Source: Rutstroemia sp. NJR-2017a BVV2 (Eukaryota > Ascomycota > Leotiomycetes > Helotiales > Rutstroemiaceae). From it: a stretch of DNA of 64,000 nucleotides. Under the pieces are notes generated by a model that was not told where the DNA came from, made no database searches, and saw only the letters and a list, made by a program, of their open reading frames with translations. This document shows positions 1-10,232 of the stretch, one piece after another. The stretch lies in NCBI GenBank assembly GCA_002946415.1, contig NJPS01000062.1, positions 124,001-188,000 on the forward strand, read 5' to 3'. Numbering within the stretch: position 1 is the stretch's first letter; every line of letters begins with the position of its first letter. A program made the translations under genes and the position numbers.

Positions 1-834
1 TCTGAGAAAGAGAGGTTTTATTAGAAAGGTACTCTCAAACTCTGGAGCGATAATGATCATGGGGAAAACGGTAGCACTTACCCAAAGGCCCATTACTGGT
101 ATGTGCGAAGTAGTTCCTAGGATCTCCCATAAGGTCGCACCGTCCTTGAAGCCATACGCCTTCGAGAATGGTGTGTCTGTTCCACTTGTGGGATTCTGGT
201 GCTTTTTCTCTCTCAGATACTCAGGTATAACTATCCATCCTGGAGCAAGAAAGTCAAAACTGTGCCACGAAAATTTCATTAGCTTGCCAGCCATACGCTT
301 TAAATACATGCACACCTACCATGAGAGAAGACAAGCTTGATGTCGTTTGTTGGCCAATGCTTTCGAAACAGTGTTCACAGAATATCCACTTTCGCCACTC
401 CCGTCGATAGCCCCGAATGATTCGAGACATCGCAGAAGTCGCCCTTTATACTAGTCAGACTTTAAAATCTGAGGGATAGAGCTGCATACTTACCCACGAG
501 GGTCGGGTCCGCACCATTAGTTCCCGCCGCTATCTCGTTGACACTAAGTGGTGAGGTGGCTTTCTCTAGCAATTCAAAAATGCCAAGATCAACGCCAATC
601 CTGCACGCTACTGTTTCCATAAGCTTACAGGCATAGTCAGTAAGAGCTTTCTGGTAGGAGAGCAGGGTCTCTCACTTGAAACGAGATTCTTTCAACGGCA
701 TTATCTTGTCTTTCCAGTGAGAGCATCAATTTCCTTGCTTCGAGCAGCAAGACCTCCCGTAGGTTTTGGTTCTCAGGCGTATCTGCTGGAAGATTCTGCT
801 GAATATCGCTCAATGTTTGTATAGTGGTAGCCAT
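1..834 (-). pseudogene. O-methyltransferase, 5' part, with exon-1 frameshift; runs off left edge
   Basis: This is the N-terminal part of a fungal SAM-dependent O-methyltransferase (plant/fungal O-MT dimerisation region); the catalytic domain lies outside the window. Exons read as 834-494, 443-320 and 259-82, with a fourth starting at the window edge. Each junction has a GT donor and an AG acceptor in matching phase. Recognisable stretches are LSYQKALTDYACKLMETVA, the winged-helix-like LVGRLLRCLESFGAI and the IPEYLREK...FSKAYGFKDG segment. Exon 1 is broken: the ATG frame (MATTIQTLSD...) hits a stop, and the conserved frame resumes only if four bases (GTGA on the minus strand, near 672-675) are skipped. 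GTGAG resembles a splice donor, but the next usable acceptor would delete conserved sequence, so a small insertion or frameshift is likelier. It heads the metabolite cluster to its right; it may be a dead gene or a variant allele. Confidence 0.72.
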
Positions 835-1777
835 GGCTATAAGTTTGTAATGACCTTTGAGTAAAACCGTGGTAAACTGATTGTGTGATCAAGGGAAGAA
901 TTCTAGCAAGTAACTGAAATAATAGAGGGATAAAAGGATGCCCAAAAACCCTTTTTATACCAGGATAGACAAGGAGCCCCCAATGTGTGGGGATTATGTC
1001 CGGAATTCTATCCAGGTGTCGGCCCCGGGTTCATGCGCATCCCGTTTCTTCTTCCTTGTCTATCTTAGAGGGCTGTCCAGCTATCCAGGATCAAGACTGC
1101 CTGTATCCATAGCTCCATCTCACCTAAAAACACGTTGGATGGAGGCTTGCATGGATTCTGTATGTAATGCTACCACAAATCCCAGAATAAAATTGTTTAG
1201 GCTGCTGTAGCTGTAAGCTGAGAAGAACAAATCGGCTTTGGTTATCTAAGAATGTTCGGATGTCGCCACAGAATTATTGGAGGTTACATAAGCTTCACCA
1301 AGTTTTCTGCAAGGGACCATACAGACCTAAACATGGGTCCAGATATCGACCTCGCTGAGCACCTCCCTGGCGAATAGTTTACATATGAATTGGGGGTTGC
1401 GCGCAAACCACTGCAGTTACCTAGGCGTGACTTAAATCAAACTCGGGGTCTTGAATAGCAATATACTCAACTGCAAATAATGATAGATAGAAAAAGCATC
1501 ACAGGAGGTCTATGCTTCCACATCGAAAGTTGTAAGATCAAGTAGGTCAAATATTTTCAATCTGAAGTATCAACTAAATATATAATCTGAGGCATGGGAT
1601 CCTTTCATAGAACTACCTTGAGTTGACTTTGGGGGAAGGATGAATACAATATGAACCCATGGACGAGAATGCGAATAAGTATTCAAATAAGTGTTCAACT
1701 GTACAAATTCACCCCCTCGTTCCTATACGCAAAGGATCCTTAAGCCAGAAGAATCAATACTTATTTGGGCCTCAGAC
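835..1777. other. intergenic spacer
   Basis: The spacer lies between the start of the left-edge O-methyltransferase and the stop of the glutathione transferase gene. It is AT-rich with scattered short open frames that match no family I recognise and show no signal peptide or motif. I see no RNA gene or repeat in it. Confidence 0.5.
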
Positions 1778-2563
1778 TTAGTTGGGCGTAGCCATAGCGT
1801 CTTTGCGATCCTTAACAGCCTTTTCAACGGAGGGTAGAGCATAGAGACGCTCAATCCACCTCTTGAAATTGGGCAATTCATCCTTCAATCCCTTAAACAA
1901 GCCGGGAGATACAGGCTCCAACCCCTCAGCTCCCCAATACCAAGGAACAAAAGCAAGGTCCGCAAATGTAAGCTTATCACCCACCAAGTATTCTTTACCA
2001 GCCAAGGCGGAGTCAAGAACTTTGGTGACTCTCTTGATCTCGTTGATGTACCGTTCTTTAGCACTGGCGATTTTGGTATCGGAATGGAAGTACGAGAACC
2101 ACTTGGTGCATTTTCAATCAGTTCATTGCTATCGGAGGGGTGTGAGGGTATGAAACGTACAAGAGCCTGTCCAAAGTATGGACCCTGTCCAGAGGCTTGA
2201 AAGAATAGCCACTGATCAAGCAAGTACTTCTCGGGTGAAGTAGTAATGTTCAATTTGCCCTCTTTATCATAAGTCTCGATTATGTATTTGATGATGGCTC
2301 CAGATTCCCAGAGGGTAATGTTGGTGTTTGGGTCGACGATAACAGGAACACTGGGACACAATCCGTTAGCTTGATCCTAAGGAGCCTTGAAAACCGTCAG
2401 CTTACCGGCCGTTTAGACTGTACTTCGCGAATTCTGGGGTATGAAGATCTTCAAAGCCTTTGAACACAGTCTCATAAGGGATATTGAGCTCATCGAGTAG
2501 GATGTTTATCTTCCAAGAATTTGGTCCACTGGCGTGAGAAAAGACTTTGATTGGTGATGCCAT
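1778..2563 (-). CDS. Ure2-like glutathione S-transferase
   Basis: This encodes a 223-residue soluble glutathione S-transferase of the fungal Ure2/GSTA group, which conjugates or reduces electrophiles with glutathione. Exons are 2563-2406, 2350-2161 and 2101-1778; the introns are 55 and 59 bp with GTAAGC and GTACGT donors and phases that join cleanly. The N-terminal thioredoxin fold starts with FSHASGPNSWKINILLDEL (the family's SxPNxWK loop), then VPVIVDPN and LWESGAIIKYI (the ESxAI glutathione-binding motif). The C-terminal helical domain has FQASGQGPYFGQA and DKLTFADLAFVPW. The start ATG is the only one that puts the glutathione-binding loop near residue 10. It lies between the broken O-methyltransferase and a P450 on the same strand. 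Glutathione transferases occur in many fungal metabolite clusters for tailoring or self-protection, so a role in the adjacent pathway is inferred, not shown. Confidence 0.9.
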
Positions 2564-3431
2564 TTTTCCTTGTAGTGGTTTGACCGCGCAAATGATTATT
2601 TCATTCAGAATGTGTTTCGATCAATGTAAAGATGGAGGATGAGAAGGTTGGCAGATTCTAATAACGTTCCGGTTCAATTCATGCTCAGCCATCCCGGATT
2701 AAATGCACTGTGCCTGCCAGTGGGTCATATATGCCAACTGTGCGCATGTAGTTTGCATTCGCATGTAGTTTGCATTCACAGGATTCGTTTTACTCATCGT
2801 ATTACCTTTCAGCTTCTGGTGCAACCAAAATCTCATTTCGCGCTAATGCCAGCGTCGTCATTGATATGTCAAATCAGTTCAACTTATTTAGCTATCAAGG
2901 CACCAAGGTAACATCAAAGTTTCCTTTTAGGATTTAACCAAGCGATCGCCAAGTCAGGCAAGTAAATACAGGAAAGCCAATACGGCCAGCGTTGCTTAAG
3001 ACTCCGCCCCAGGTCCCATGTAATACGCACTGGCGGTTACCAACTGTTTGGAACTTGTGTCACTCGTTGCTGTAAAGTAAGACAGGATAATGTTCTGATT
3101 TTCTGGATAGCGAATGCGGGGGTATTGATGGATGCTACTGCGTAACTTAGCCCCCTGCGCGGTCCCCGCCACTGACCCAGACCCGACAGTCTGGTTACCT
3201 AATCTCAATGCTGGGGTATCTTGACCAATCGACGCTGGTCCGTGCCACAAGCGCGCATCTTTTGATTCGCCTCAAGCATCTACTTGGCCGTCTGGCCGTG
3301 ATCAGGTGCCAGAGCCAATCGTACCAATGCAATAACCAACAACTGGAAAACGAAAACGATTGCGTTGCAATATTGGACCAACAATATGTAGACGTCTCAG
3401 ACAGCTCAACTTGAATAGGAAAGTAACATCA
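2564..3431. other. intergenic spacer between GST and P450
   Basis: The stretch holds the promoter of the minus-strand glutathione transferase and the 3' flank of the P450. A direct repeat of about 18 bp (GCATGTAGTTTGCATTC) occurs twice in tandem around 2744-2777. Apart from that I see no gene or structured element. Confidence 0.45.
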
Positions 3432-5112
3432 TCATTCCGTATTCTTTTCACATGCCAGGGTCTTCGCGGTTACCGCTCTGCACATCACCCTCTCCTTACA
3501 TGCTGCTCTTTGAAAGTTTTGGCAAGCAGAAAGTCCCTCGTATCGCTGGGCCAATCGGCATAGTACGTACAGGGACTCCGTAATGCCCATCTCGCGTCCC
3601 ATGCATGCTCGCGGCCCTCCTCCGAAAGGAATATACTCCCATCTTTTCGGCTTGACTTTACTCCATCTGTCAGGGTTAAACTCTTCGGCATCAAGCCCGA
3701 ATACGGCTTTGTCGCGATGAAGAGCCCAGACACAAACGAATAACAACGTATTCTTTGGTACGAAGATCGGTGCAATATTGTCCGGCCCTCCACCACTTGG
3801 CAAGACGGTATCTTCGAGCGCGCTTCGGAAAATAGTCGATGTAACACGATACATTCGCAAGCCTGTGTTTCTAATGTCAACTGTGGAAAGAAAAAGACTT
3901 TCCTGGCGTCTGAAGGCGATTCTGGAACTTACCCTCATTTAGCAGGTATCTGGCATATGTCATCTTTCTTACTCTTTCCGTGCTTAGAGAATCACCATAT
4001 GCCCCAAATCTCATACTTTCTTCTCGCAAGCGCTTCCAGAGCTTTGGGCTTTTACCTAATTCCATAACAATATGACTGAGTACGCCCGGACCATTGGTTG
4101 TAAATCCCATCAACACCTGGATAACAAGATCCCGTAACTCTGTAGGATCTTGGAAGCCACGTATGAATTTTTCCAGAAGAGTGCTTTCTTCATCGTTCAA
4201 AGTATGCCGATTTTTCATCCTGAGTCTTCCCCTTCCGATTGCTCCTTCTGCAAATTTTTGTACTGACCGGCAAGCGCTTTTCCACTCCGTATCCCGGTCT
4301 AAGTGCTTGAGAGGACCACGAAGAAATCTTCGGCGAGATCCTACTTCTCCTTCTTCCAGCCAACCAACTATCTCCAGCGCAGTGGTCTGTTCGAAGCCTG
4401 GTACTTTGTTGTACGGTTCTCCAACGAGAAACTCATAGCCCGCTTCAAACATCTAATGGCAGGTGCGGTCAATGCCTGTGCATCAGGCAAACGAAGAAGT
4501 ACTAACCATGGCATAAATACGTGGCTTCAATTCTACCGGCTCGTCGTTGGGAAGGTCTCCAAGGTATTTCGCAAAATACCTGTCTATGACCGCGAGGTTG
4601 AGACGCGGCGCGTCTCTCCCATAGAAATGTGGCTTTGTCAGTTCGTGTGTTTTTCTCCACAGTTCACCATCAACAGTAATAATACCTCTTCCGCAATATT
4701 CCCCCAGGACTTTCAGCCGAGGATGCTGCACACCCCAAAGATCAAAATCTGTTTTCCACACTGCTCGTATATTGGCAGGGTGAATAGTGTGAATGACATT
4801 TCCCATCGGGGTCAGCCTCTTGAAAGTGGCACCATACTCGGTGTGTAAAATAGCTTGTCCTTCAACTACGGTGTGTCTTTTTTGTTGGTTACGAAAACCA
4901 AAAGACAGCTTGATGTTCTTTGATAGCGGGAACTGTGCGGGCTCTCGACAACCTAGCTTACGAGCTTTGACCCATAAAGTAACTTGACAATGTATAATGT
5001 AGCAGCAATAACACAGTATGGTTAGTTCGAAAACGATCAGAAATTGAGACATATGGTTGTTCTTTCCAAGATGAGGGATGTCAAGGTTCGTTGAAAAATT
5101 CAGAAAAGTCAT
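3432..5112 (-). CDS. cytochrome P450 monooxygenase (CYP52-like)
   Basis: This is a membrane-anchored P450 of about 518 residues in three exons: 5112-4507, 4452-3933 and 3862-3432. The two introns are 54 and 70 bp and join in phase 0 and phase 1. An N-terminal hydrophobic anchor (SQFLIVFELTILCYCC) is followed by a fungal CYP52-type body with TVDGELWRKTHELTKPHF and YEFLVGE. The K-helix ExxR is LNEGLRMY, the PERF region is FNPDRW, and the heme loop is FGGGPRACMG with the cysteine ligand near residue 462. The I-helix is abnormal: the usual AGRDTT is replaced by MGFTTNGPG, so the acidic residue of the acid-threonine pair is missing. The last 25 residues do not look like the family; an overlapping frame reads KEQHV there, so the C-terminus may be mis-modelled or frameshifted. 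It is divergent from a UstYa gene and probably belongs to the peptide cluster as an oxidative tailoring enzyme. Confidence 0.86.
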
Positions 5113-6441
5113 AGTAGTAGATACAGCGAGATCCAGCGAATCTTTGACTCTGAGACAACTCGACAGTCCGATGGTGGATAGATAGGCTGCTTTTGCGAGA
5201 GCTCAGGTCCTCCAGCTCAGTAAGATAACATTAAACTATCACCTAACGCCAAACGATAAAGTAGCTGAAATAACAAGGGTGTTTCTATTCACGCTGCAGG
5301 AAACGCGTTGCTGAAAATGTCAGTGGAGATTCTCCATGTTGAGGAGGTACCGGAGATACCGGTAAAGTGTGATGGCATTCCGTTTGTCGTGACTTTTCCC
5401 GAGTTCTGTGTGTAGGTCTTGAGGGGTAAGTTCTGTGGGGAGCCCTAGTCTCTATGACTAGTAGGGATGCAGACGTCTAAACCCACCCCTATTCTGGTAC
5501 TTCCTTAAGCGACTTTGCCACTTTGCTATTGATTAGGCGGTACTCAAGGGGAGGTTATCGAAATGTAACATAGAAGTGCTTATTAAAGAATTGGGTGGCA
5601 AGTTGTCATGGGTTATCAGAACTGATCTGCAGTGTATAGCGCCTCTCTTACTTCTACACCTTGTCCAGATAATGAAGCACGGTAGATTTTCTGTTGGTCT
5701 CTGCTAGGTATTACATCGTGCATATGCATATGCACGGAAGAAGTATCCGCTGAAGGAATCATATACTTAAGGATTGTTGCTGTTGGTTGGATTGTCAAAC
5801 CCTTGATGAACTGTCAGCGACAACTAATAGTCTAATACGGATAATTTATCTTACACAGTCTTGTTGTAACAACCGTGGTCTTTGAATGCAACGCAGTATA
5901 TTGCAATAGAGTAAAAATGAGCATGGATCACGACAGCATAACCAGAGAGCATGCTTCCTTTGGCGCACTAATTACGTGAATTACGTCTACATTTAAGACA
6001 CTAAGTCCGCCTCATCTGTGTGCACGCGGCGTAGACGTGTCGGAATGAAGATTTGCGAGGCAGAAATGGATTCAGTTGCGCGAACAAAGGCCCTATGACG
6101 CTCGAATACCAGAGAATCTCCGCCACAGCACACTATCTATATGATTAACATCGGTATCGTATGCAGAGGATGCTTATGATACCAGTGATCAAAACCCTGC
6201 CAAAATATAGGGAATTATACGACCCGACCGAACAGGACAGGATGCAGAGAGATTTTCTTGCGAGGTGTGCGAGCTACTCGGTCAATCTTGGATTCTAGAA
6301 CTTCATCACCGACACCGGAGACAGCAGATGGGGATGAAAGACATCCCCCAAGCTTGAATGTTCACATGTTGGCAGCAGCACTGCAATATACATACACTTA
6401 GCAACCTCAAACTCAATCTACGACAGTACAGTTCAATCACC
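5113..6441. other. divergent promoter region between P450 and UstYa-A
   Basis: This 1.3-kb region drives two genes pointing away from each other. It has no convincing ORF. A candidate regulatory word, ACCGGAGA, occurs at 5349 (as part of the near-repeat ACCGGAGATACCGG) and again at 6314 (ACCGGAGACAGCAG); a similar element sits upstream of the precursor gene at 9535. Binding is untested. Confidence 0.4.
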
Positions 6442-7205
6442 ATGTTCATTAAAAACACTCAGTATACCGCGCTTGACAGCCAGAGCGAGCATTCTAACGA
6501 TGAGACGCACCTGGAAAGCTCAACTCATCGGGTGCGATGTATATTGCCCTTTGTGAGGTACATTCTATTTGTTGCGATTGTCATTTCCTGTTCCGTTCTA
6601 TCATTCCACGTTGGTAGTCAGAGGACTGCTCTCCGCCGTCCATTATGTGATGAATCTATGTCTACTATTCCTCGTAGGTTCACTCACTTCCAATATGACC
6701 CAACTAACCCGGTATCAAATTAGTCTCGATTAGACCACACACTCTCACATACCAGCGTCCCTTTGCTGATGATCCTGCTCTCCGTCCCACGGACATCTGG
6801 GACACCATATTTCCCAACAATGGCACTGTCGGTGGGTACTTTTCCCACCCTACCATTGCCCCCCAGCGATCTACATTCTCTGCTTTCCACCAACTCCATT
6901 GTCTTCATGCTATCAGGGAAGCATACTACGACGCCATCAACGCATCTGAATCACGTCATTCTCACTCCAGCCACGCAAATATGCCATCGCACACTTCACC
7001 GGCTCATATCAGACATTGTATCGATTTAATCAGACAGAGTTTAATGTGTTATGCCGACACAACGATTGAAATTAAGGATGAGGAGATTAACGGAGTGAGG
7101 GGCTTTGGCACAATACATATGTGCAGGGACTGGAATGGGTTGGTGAGATGGACTGAGGAGACGCAGGAGAAGTACGGGATGGGGGAAACGCCGAACGGGA
7201 ATTGA
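6442..7205 (+). CDS. UstYa-family (DUF3328) oxidase, copy A
   Basis: A protein of about 239 residues of the UstYa family, the proteins that catalyse oxidative macrocyclisation and other oxidations in dikaritin-type peptide pathways (UstYa/UstYb of ustiloxin, PhomYa of phomopsin). Exons are 6442-6711 and 6756-7205; the 44-bp GTATCA...CCAG intron removes an in-frame TAG and restores the conserved frame. Layout: a short cytosolic tail, one transmembrane helix (about 35-56, VRYILFVAIVISCSVLSF), then the lumenal domain. This contains PTDIWDTIFP, the first HxxHC motif (HQLHC, about 135-139), the second (HIRHC, about 174-178), LMCYADTT and a C-terminal HMCRDWNGL. The ATG at 6442 is preferred over 6358 because of its ATCACCATG context and a normal-length tail. 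It is convergent with UstYa-B and about 2.5 kb from the precursor gene. Confidence 0.9.
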
Positions 7206-7563
7206 TGGGAATAATGAATGGATAAACAGTCCTCAGATAAGATATTGCTTTAGACTTTGCTCGAGTACAAAATAAGCATCATAGTATACTCCCAACCGCC
7301 AAATAATTGCGGTTCTTATCAAAATTACAACATCTAGCGAGTAAGACAGCCTTCCCACACTGACTTACCTGAAGACTCTACTTATACTTACATTCGGAAC
7401 TTTCACAAATCCTGACCACAGTAATTACTGGTGGATGATTTCGTGTTAACCATTTCTGGATTGTATTCATTACAGTATCCATCACATCATACAAAATCAT
7501 TTGCTTCTCACAGATACATCGTCTCACGACTCTCACCCGACAAAATTTTCCCCAACTATTCAA
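7206..7563. other. convergent 3' spacer between the two UstYa genes
   Basis: The spacer separates the stop codons of two convergent genes and presumably contains both polyadenylation regions. It is AT-rich. I see nothing else in it. Confidence 0.5.
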
Positions 7564-8551
7564 TTAATGCTCTTCCTGCTTAGAACTCACTAATGGCAGA
7601 CTGATATGTACATCCTCCGCGTTCTGAACTCCTGCTACATGCAAAGGATTGATCAACCCCTCAACTTCCTCAAGGGAGACCACCCTGTCTTTCACCGAAT
7701 CAATCATACCATCCCAATCCACACACTCGCGCTCGAATGGCTCAATATTCAAGATTGGTTTGTCTTGGGAATTGACCCAGAGAAACGTGGTCAACGATGT
7801 GTCTGGTCGACACATGAGGACTTGACGTAACATTTCTAAACAGTGGTCTAGATTGTTAGTGGTAGCATGCAAATTTAGGAATGGGCGAAATACCAATGTG
7901 GCGAGACATTTTCAGCATAGTCATTTCGTCTGCCGTGGAGAAGTATACATCGCGGTAAGACCATTGTCGGAGCATTTTCTGTATGTGGTCAGCTGGACAG
8001 CAATCAGGATGATATATGGAGACGACGAACCACGCAGTGAAGATGGTGGGAGACTTCCATCCAGACTAACTGGCCTCCTCCTTCAGGAAGCAGTACAGAC
8101 GATGGATGATTCCGATTTTTGGCAATCTCTTCATCGGTGGCTCGGAGACTGATATTGTCCAGAAGATCATGCCACTTGAGATCAATGTCATGATGATTTC
8201 TTCCGGCATATTCAGAGTGTAGGAAGTTTGGCGAAACCTTGGGACTATACTCGACTTTTGTGGAAGTAATTACTTTCGAAATGTAAGTTTAATACGAACT
8301 GATAGGGGTCAAAATGTGGCAAACTCACCTGGTTGAGGACATGACGCTTCGTTTGATGCGTGGTAGATAGCAAAGAAGACAACCAGAAAAAGTACAGTGT
8401 AAAGAGTGACAATGCCGCAATGAATTATGAACTTGGACTTGGAGGAAACTTTGTCCCATTTTTCGACCAGTGTTTGTTTGAATTTAGGCAAAGCTGGCAA
8501 TCCAGCTTCGTCGTAGATTTCCATCAACGGTTGTTTGTCTTCGTCCGCCAT
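7564..8551 (-). CDS. UstYa-family (DUF3328) oxidase, copy B
   Basis: A second UstYa-family protein, about 277 residues, in four exons: 8551-8329, 8272-8031, 7978-7894 and 7847-7564. Intron phases 1, 0 and 1 match throughout. The N-terminus is cytosolic with one transmembrane helix (about 45-68, IIHCGIVTLYTVLFLVVFFAIY). The lumenal part has VEYSP near residue 83, WHDLLDNI, the first metal-binding-type motif HHLHC (about 150-154) and the second, HIDHC (about 182-186), followed by LEMLRQVLMCRPDT. The motif spacing fits the family, while sequence likeness to copy A is limited to these motifs. UstYa proteins often work as pairs within one pathway (UstYa/UstYb), so two different copies flanking a repeat-peptide gene is the expected cluster signature. 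It points away from the precursor gene, sharing a 1.1-kb promoter region with it. Confidence 0.9.
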
Positions 8552-9686
8552 CTTTTCGATGTGATTTTATTCGATTTCGTTTCAGCTCATTTCATTTCAC
8601 ACATCCAATATATCCCCAAATTCCCATCCTATAAAACAATGAAGATCTTCAAGAGCATGTAATGGCCAGAGCCGAATATCGGAGATGAGCTTTGATGGAA
8701 TTCTTAGATACAATGAAGTCACAAATGAAAGTTTAGCACAGCTCGGTAAGTCCTATCCTGTGCAGGCTGGCTGATCGGGCCCCAAAGTTCCGAGAATACT
8801 TCAGGAGCAGGTGAAGGATCGGTGAACAACGCCCACCAACATGCAGATATGTTGTATGTAACCTTGCAATATCACCAACGCCAGATATGCTATCTGTATC
8901 CTAGCAATAGAGATATTCTGTCTGTATCTTATTAGCACCTTTAATGATAGAGTCAATGTAACATACACGCGCCATCCTCGCAAATGTAGTCATCATACCA
9001 GCTACCCCGCATCGTATATGCAATGGTACTCTCACTTAACTGCTGTCGGAATTTTGAAAGCAGCACAGGACAATTACCCCAGTGATTATACCTTCAGCCT
9101 TGCTTCTGTCTATCTTTGCTTTCTTTGCCACATACCAGCAGTGAAAGTCAGCAAGATGGGTTACATTATATGCACCCCTATTGCCAAAATGAATGTGAAT
9201 TACAGAACACCATGTCCCGGACCTCTTAGTTGGGTCCCAAAGGAATTCCCAAAGCCAGTGAGCTTGAAATACAACGCAAATTTCAAGGTAGAGAATGACA
9301 CTCGGTGAAATTACCATTATAGGATCCCTCTTCCCATCGATAATATGCATGCTACATATTACCGCAGGAGAAGTGATTGCGAGTGCATTAGTTCATGTGC
9401 CAACGGGCCGTCAACACCTGGTGATAAAGAAAAAGAACTTCCCTAAACGGTGTGTTCTCCTAGAGCTTACGTCGGTGACCCCATGATCTGGCAATAATTG
9501 CACCGCCAGCTCGAATCGGGGATGATTGACACAGACCGGGGTACAGCAGGAAGTTTGACAAATCGAGAGAACTCGGCAGCGTGGGATTTATATATTTTAG
9601 CATATCGAAACCATCTCAATACCTCTTTCCTTCAATAGACACATTATAGAGCCACTACGAGATCTTTTTCATCATATTCAGCGAAA
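8552..9686. other. divergent promoter region between UstYa-B and the precursor gene
   Basis: No gene is recognisable in this 1.1-kb stretch. It contains ATCGGAGATGAG at 8678 and ACCGGGGTACAGCAG at 9535, both similar to words found in the P450/UstYa-A promoter, and a TATA-like element close to the precursor start. Confidence 0.4.
9589..9597 (+). promoter_or_regulatory. TATA-like element of the precursor gene
   Basis: TATATATTT lies about 90 bp upstream of the precursor ATG in an otherwise mixed-composition promoter. The position is right for a TATA box with a leader of roughly 60 nt. Function is inferred from position only. Confidence 0.4.
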
Positions 9687-10232
9687 ATGAAAGCAAGTTG
9701 GATAGTTGTTGCGGCCTTCGGTCTTGGTGTCATCGCAGCTCCCCTTCAAGGTACGTGACCCGGACGAGCTATTCATAAAGTAGTGATTAATTTAAGACAC
9801 CCGCAGTTCGTGCTGATGCCGATGATACTATCGCGTATCTCGATGTCGTTGTTGACAGAGACTCCGATGTCAGCTACGAAGATGTATACGTCGACATGAA
9901 GAGCAAGAAAGTGAAAGGTAGATATTACAACCGAGATCCCCCCATGGCATCAAAGCTTAGAGAAGACAGAACGATCCGATGCAGATGAAATCATTGCATA
10001 CTTGGATGTTGTCGTTGACCGAGACTCCGATGTGAGCTACGAGGACGTCTATGTTGACATGAAGAAGACAATTAAAGGTATGCGCACCGAGCAATATCCA
10101 AAATGATGAATCTATGTCTAACGCAGATATTTAGCTCGTGCGGATGCAGATGATACCATTGCATACTTGGATGTCGTCGTGGATCGTGATTCGGATGTCA
10201 GCTATGAAGATGTCTATGTCGACATGAACTAG
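9687..10232 (+). CDS. dikaritin-type RiPP precursor peptide with three repeats
   Basis: This encodes a 126-residue secreted precursor in four exons: 9687-9750, 9807-9917, 9970-10077 and 10135-10232. All three introns are phase 1, so every repeat exon is symmetric. The signal peptide is MKASWIVVAAFGLGVIAAP, followed by three repeats of 37, 36 and about 31 residues. A 23-residue segment (from IAYLD to YVDM) is identical in all three. Repeats are joined by basic linkers (KSKKVKERS and KKTIKARA) suited to furin-like Kex protease cutting, although no KR pair is present. Each repeat holds two copies of a Y-x-D-V-x-V-D heptad (YLDVVVD and YEDVYVD), plausible cyclised cores because dikaritin cores carry a tyrosine and hydrophobic residues. 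Neighbours are two UstYa oxidases, a P450 and an O-methyltransferase. The RiPP role is inferred from this architecture; the core boundaries are unknown. It could instead be an unmodified secreted repeat protein, which the UstYa context makes less likely. Confidence 0.88.
9807..9917 (+). repeat. precursor repeat 1 (one exon)
   Basis: The exon encodes RADADDT, the invariant segment and the linker MKSKKVK. It is flanked by phase-1 introns on both sides, so it can be gained or lost without disturbing the frame. Compared with repeat 2, 13 of the 23 codons of the invariant segment differ in bases while the amino acids are the same (hand count). Confidence 0.88.
9970..10077 (+). repeat. precursor repeat 2 (one exon)
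   Basis: The exon encodes RSDADEI, the same invariant segment and the linker MKKTIK. Outside the invariant part it differs from repeat 1 at several residues, mostly in the linker. Compared with repeat 3, 11 of 23 codons of the shared segment differ synonymously. Confidence 0.88.
10135..10232 (+). repeat. precursor repeat 3 (terminal exon)
   Basis: The last exon encodes RADADDT, the invariant segment and ends directly after the VDM motif with Asn-stop, lacking the basic linker. The absence of a linker after the final unit is what would be expected if linkers exist only to be cut between units. Confidence 0.85.
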
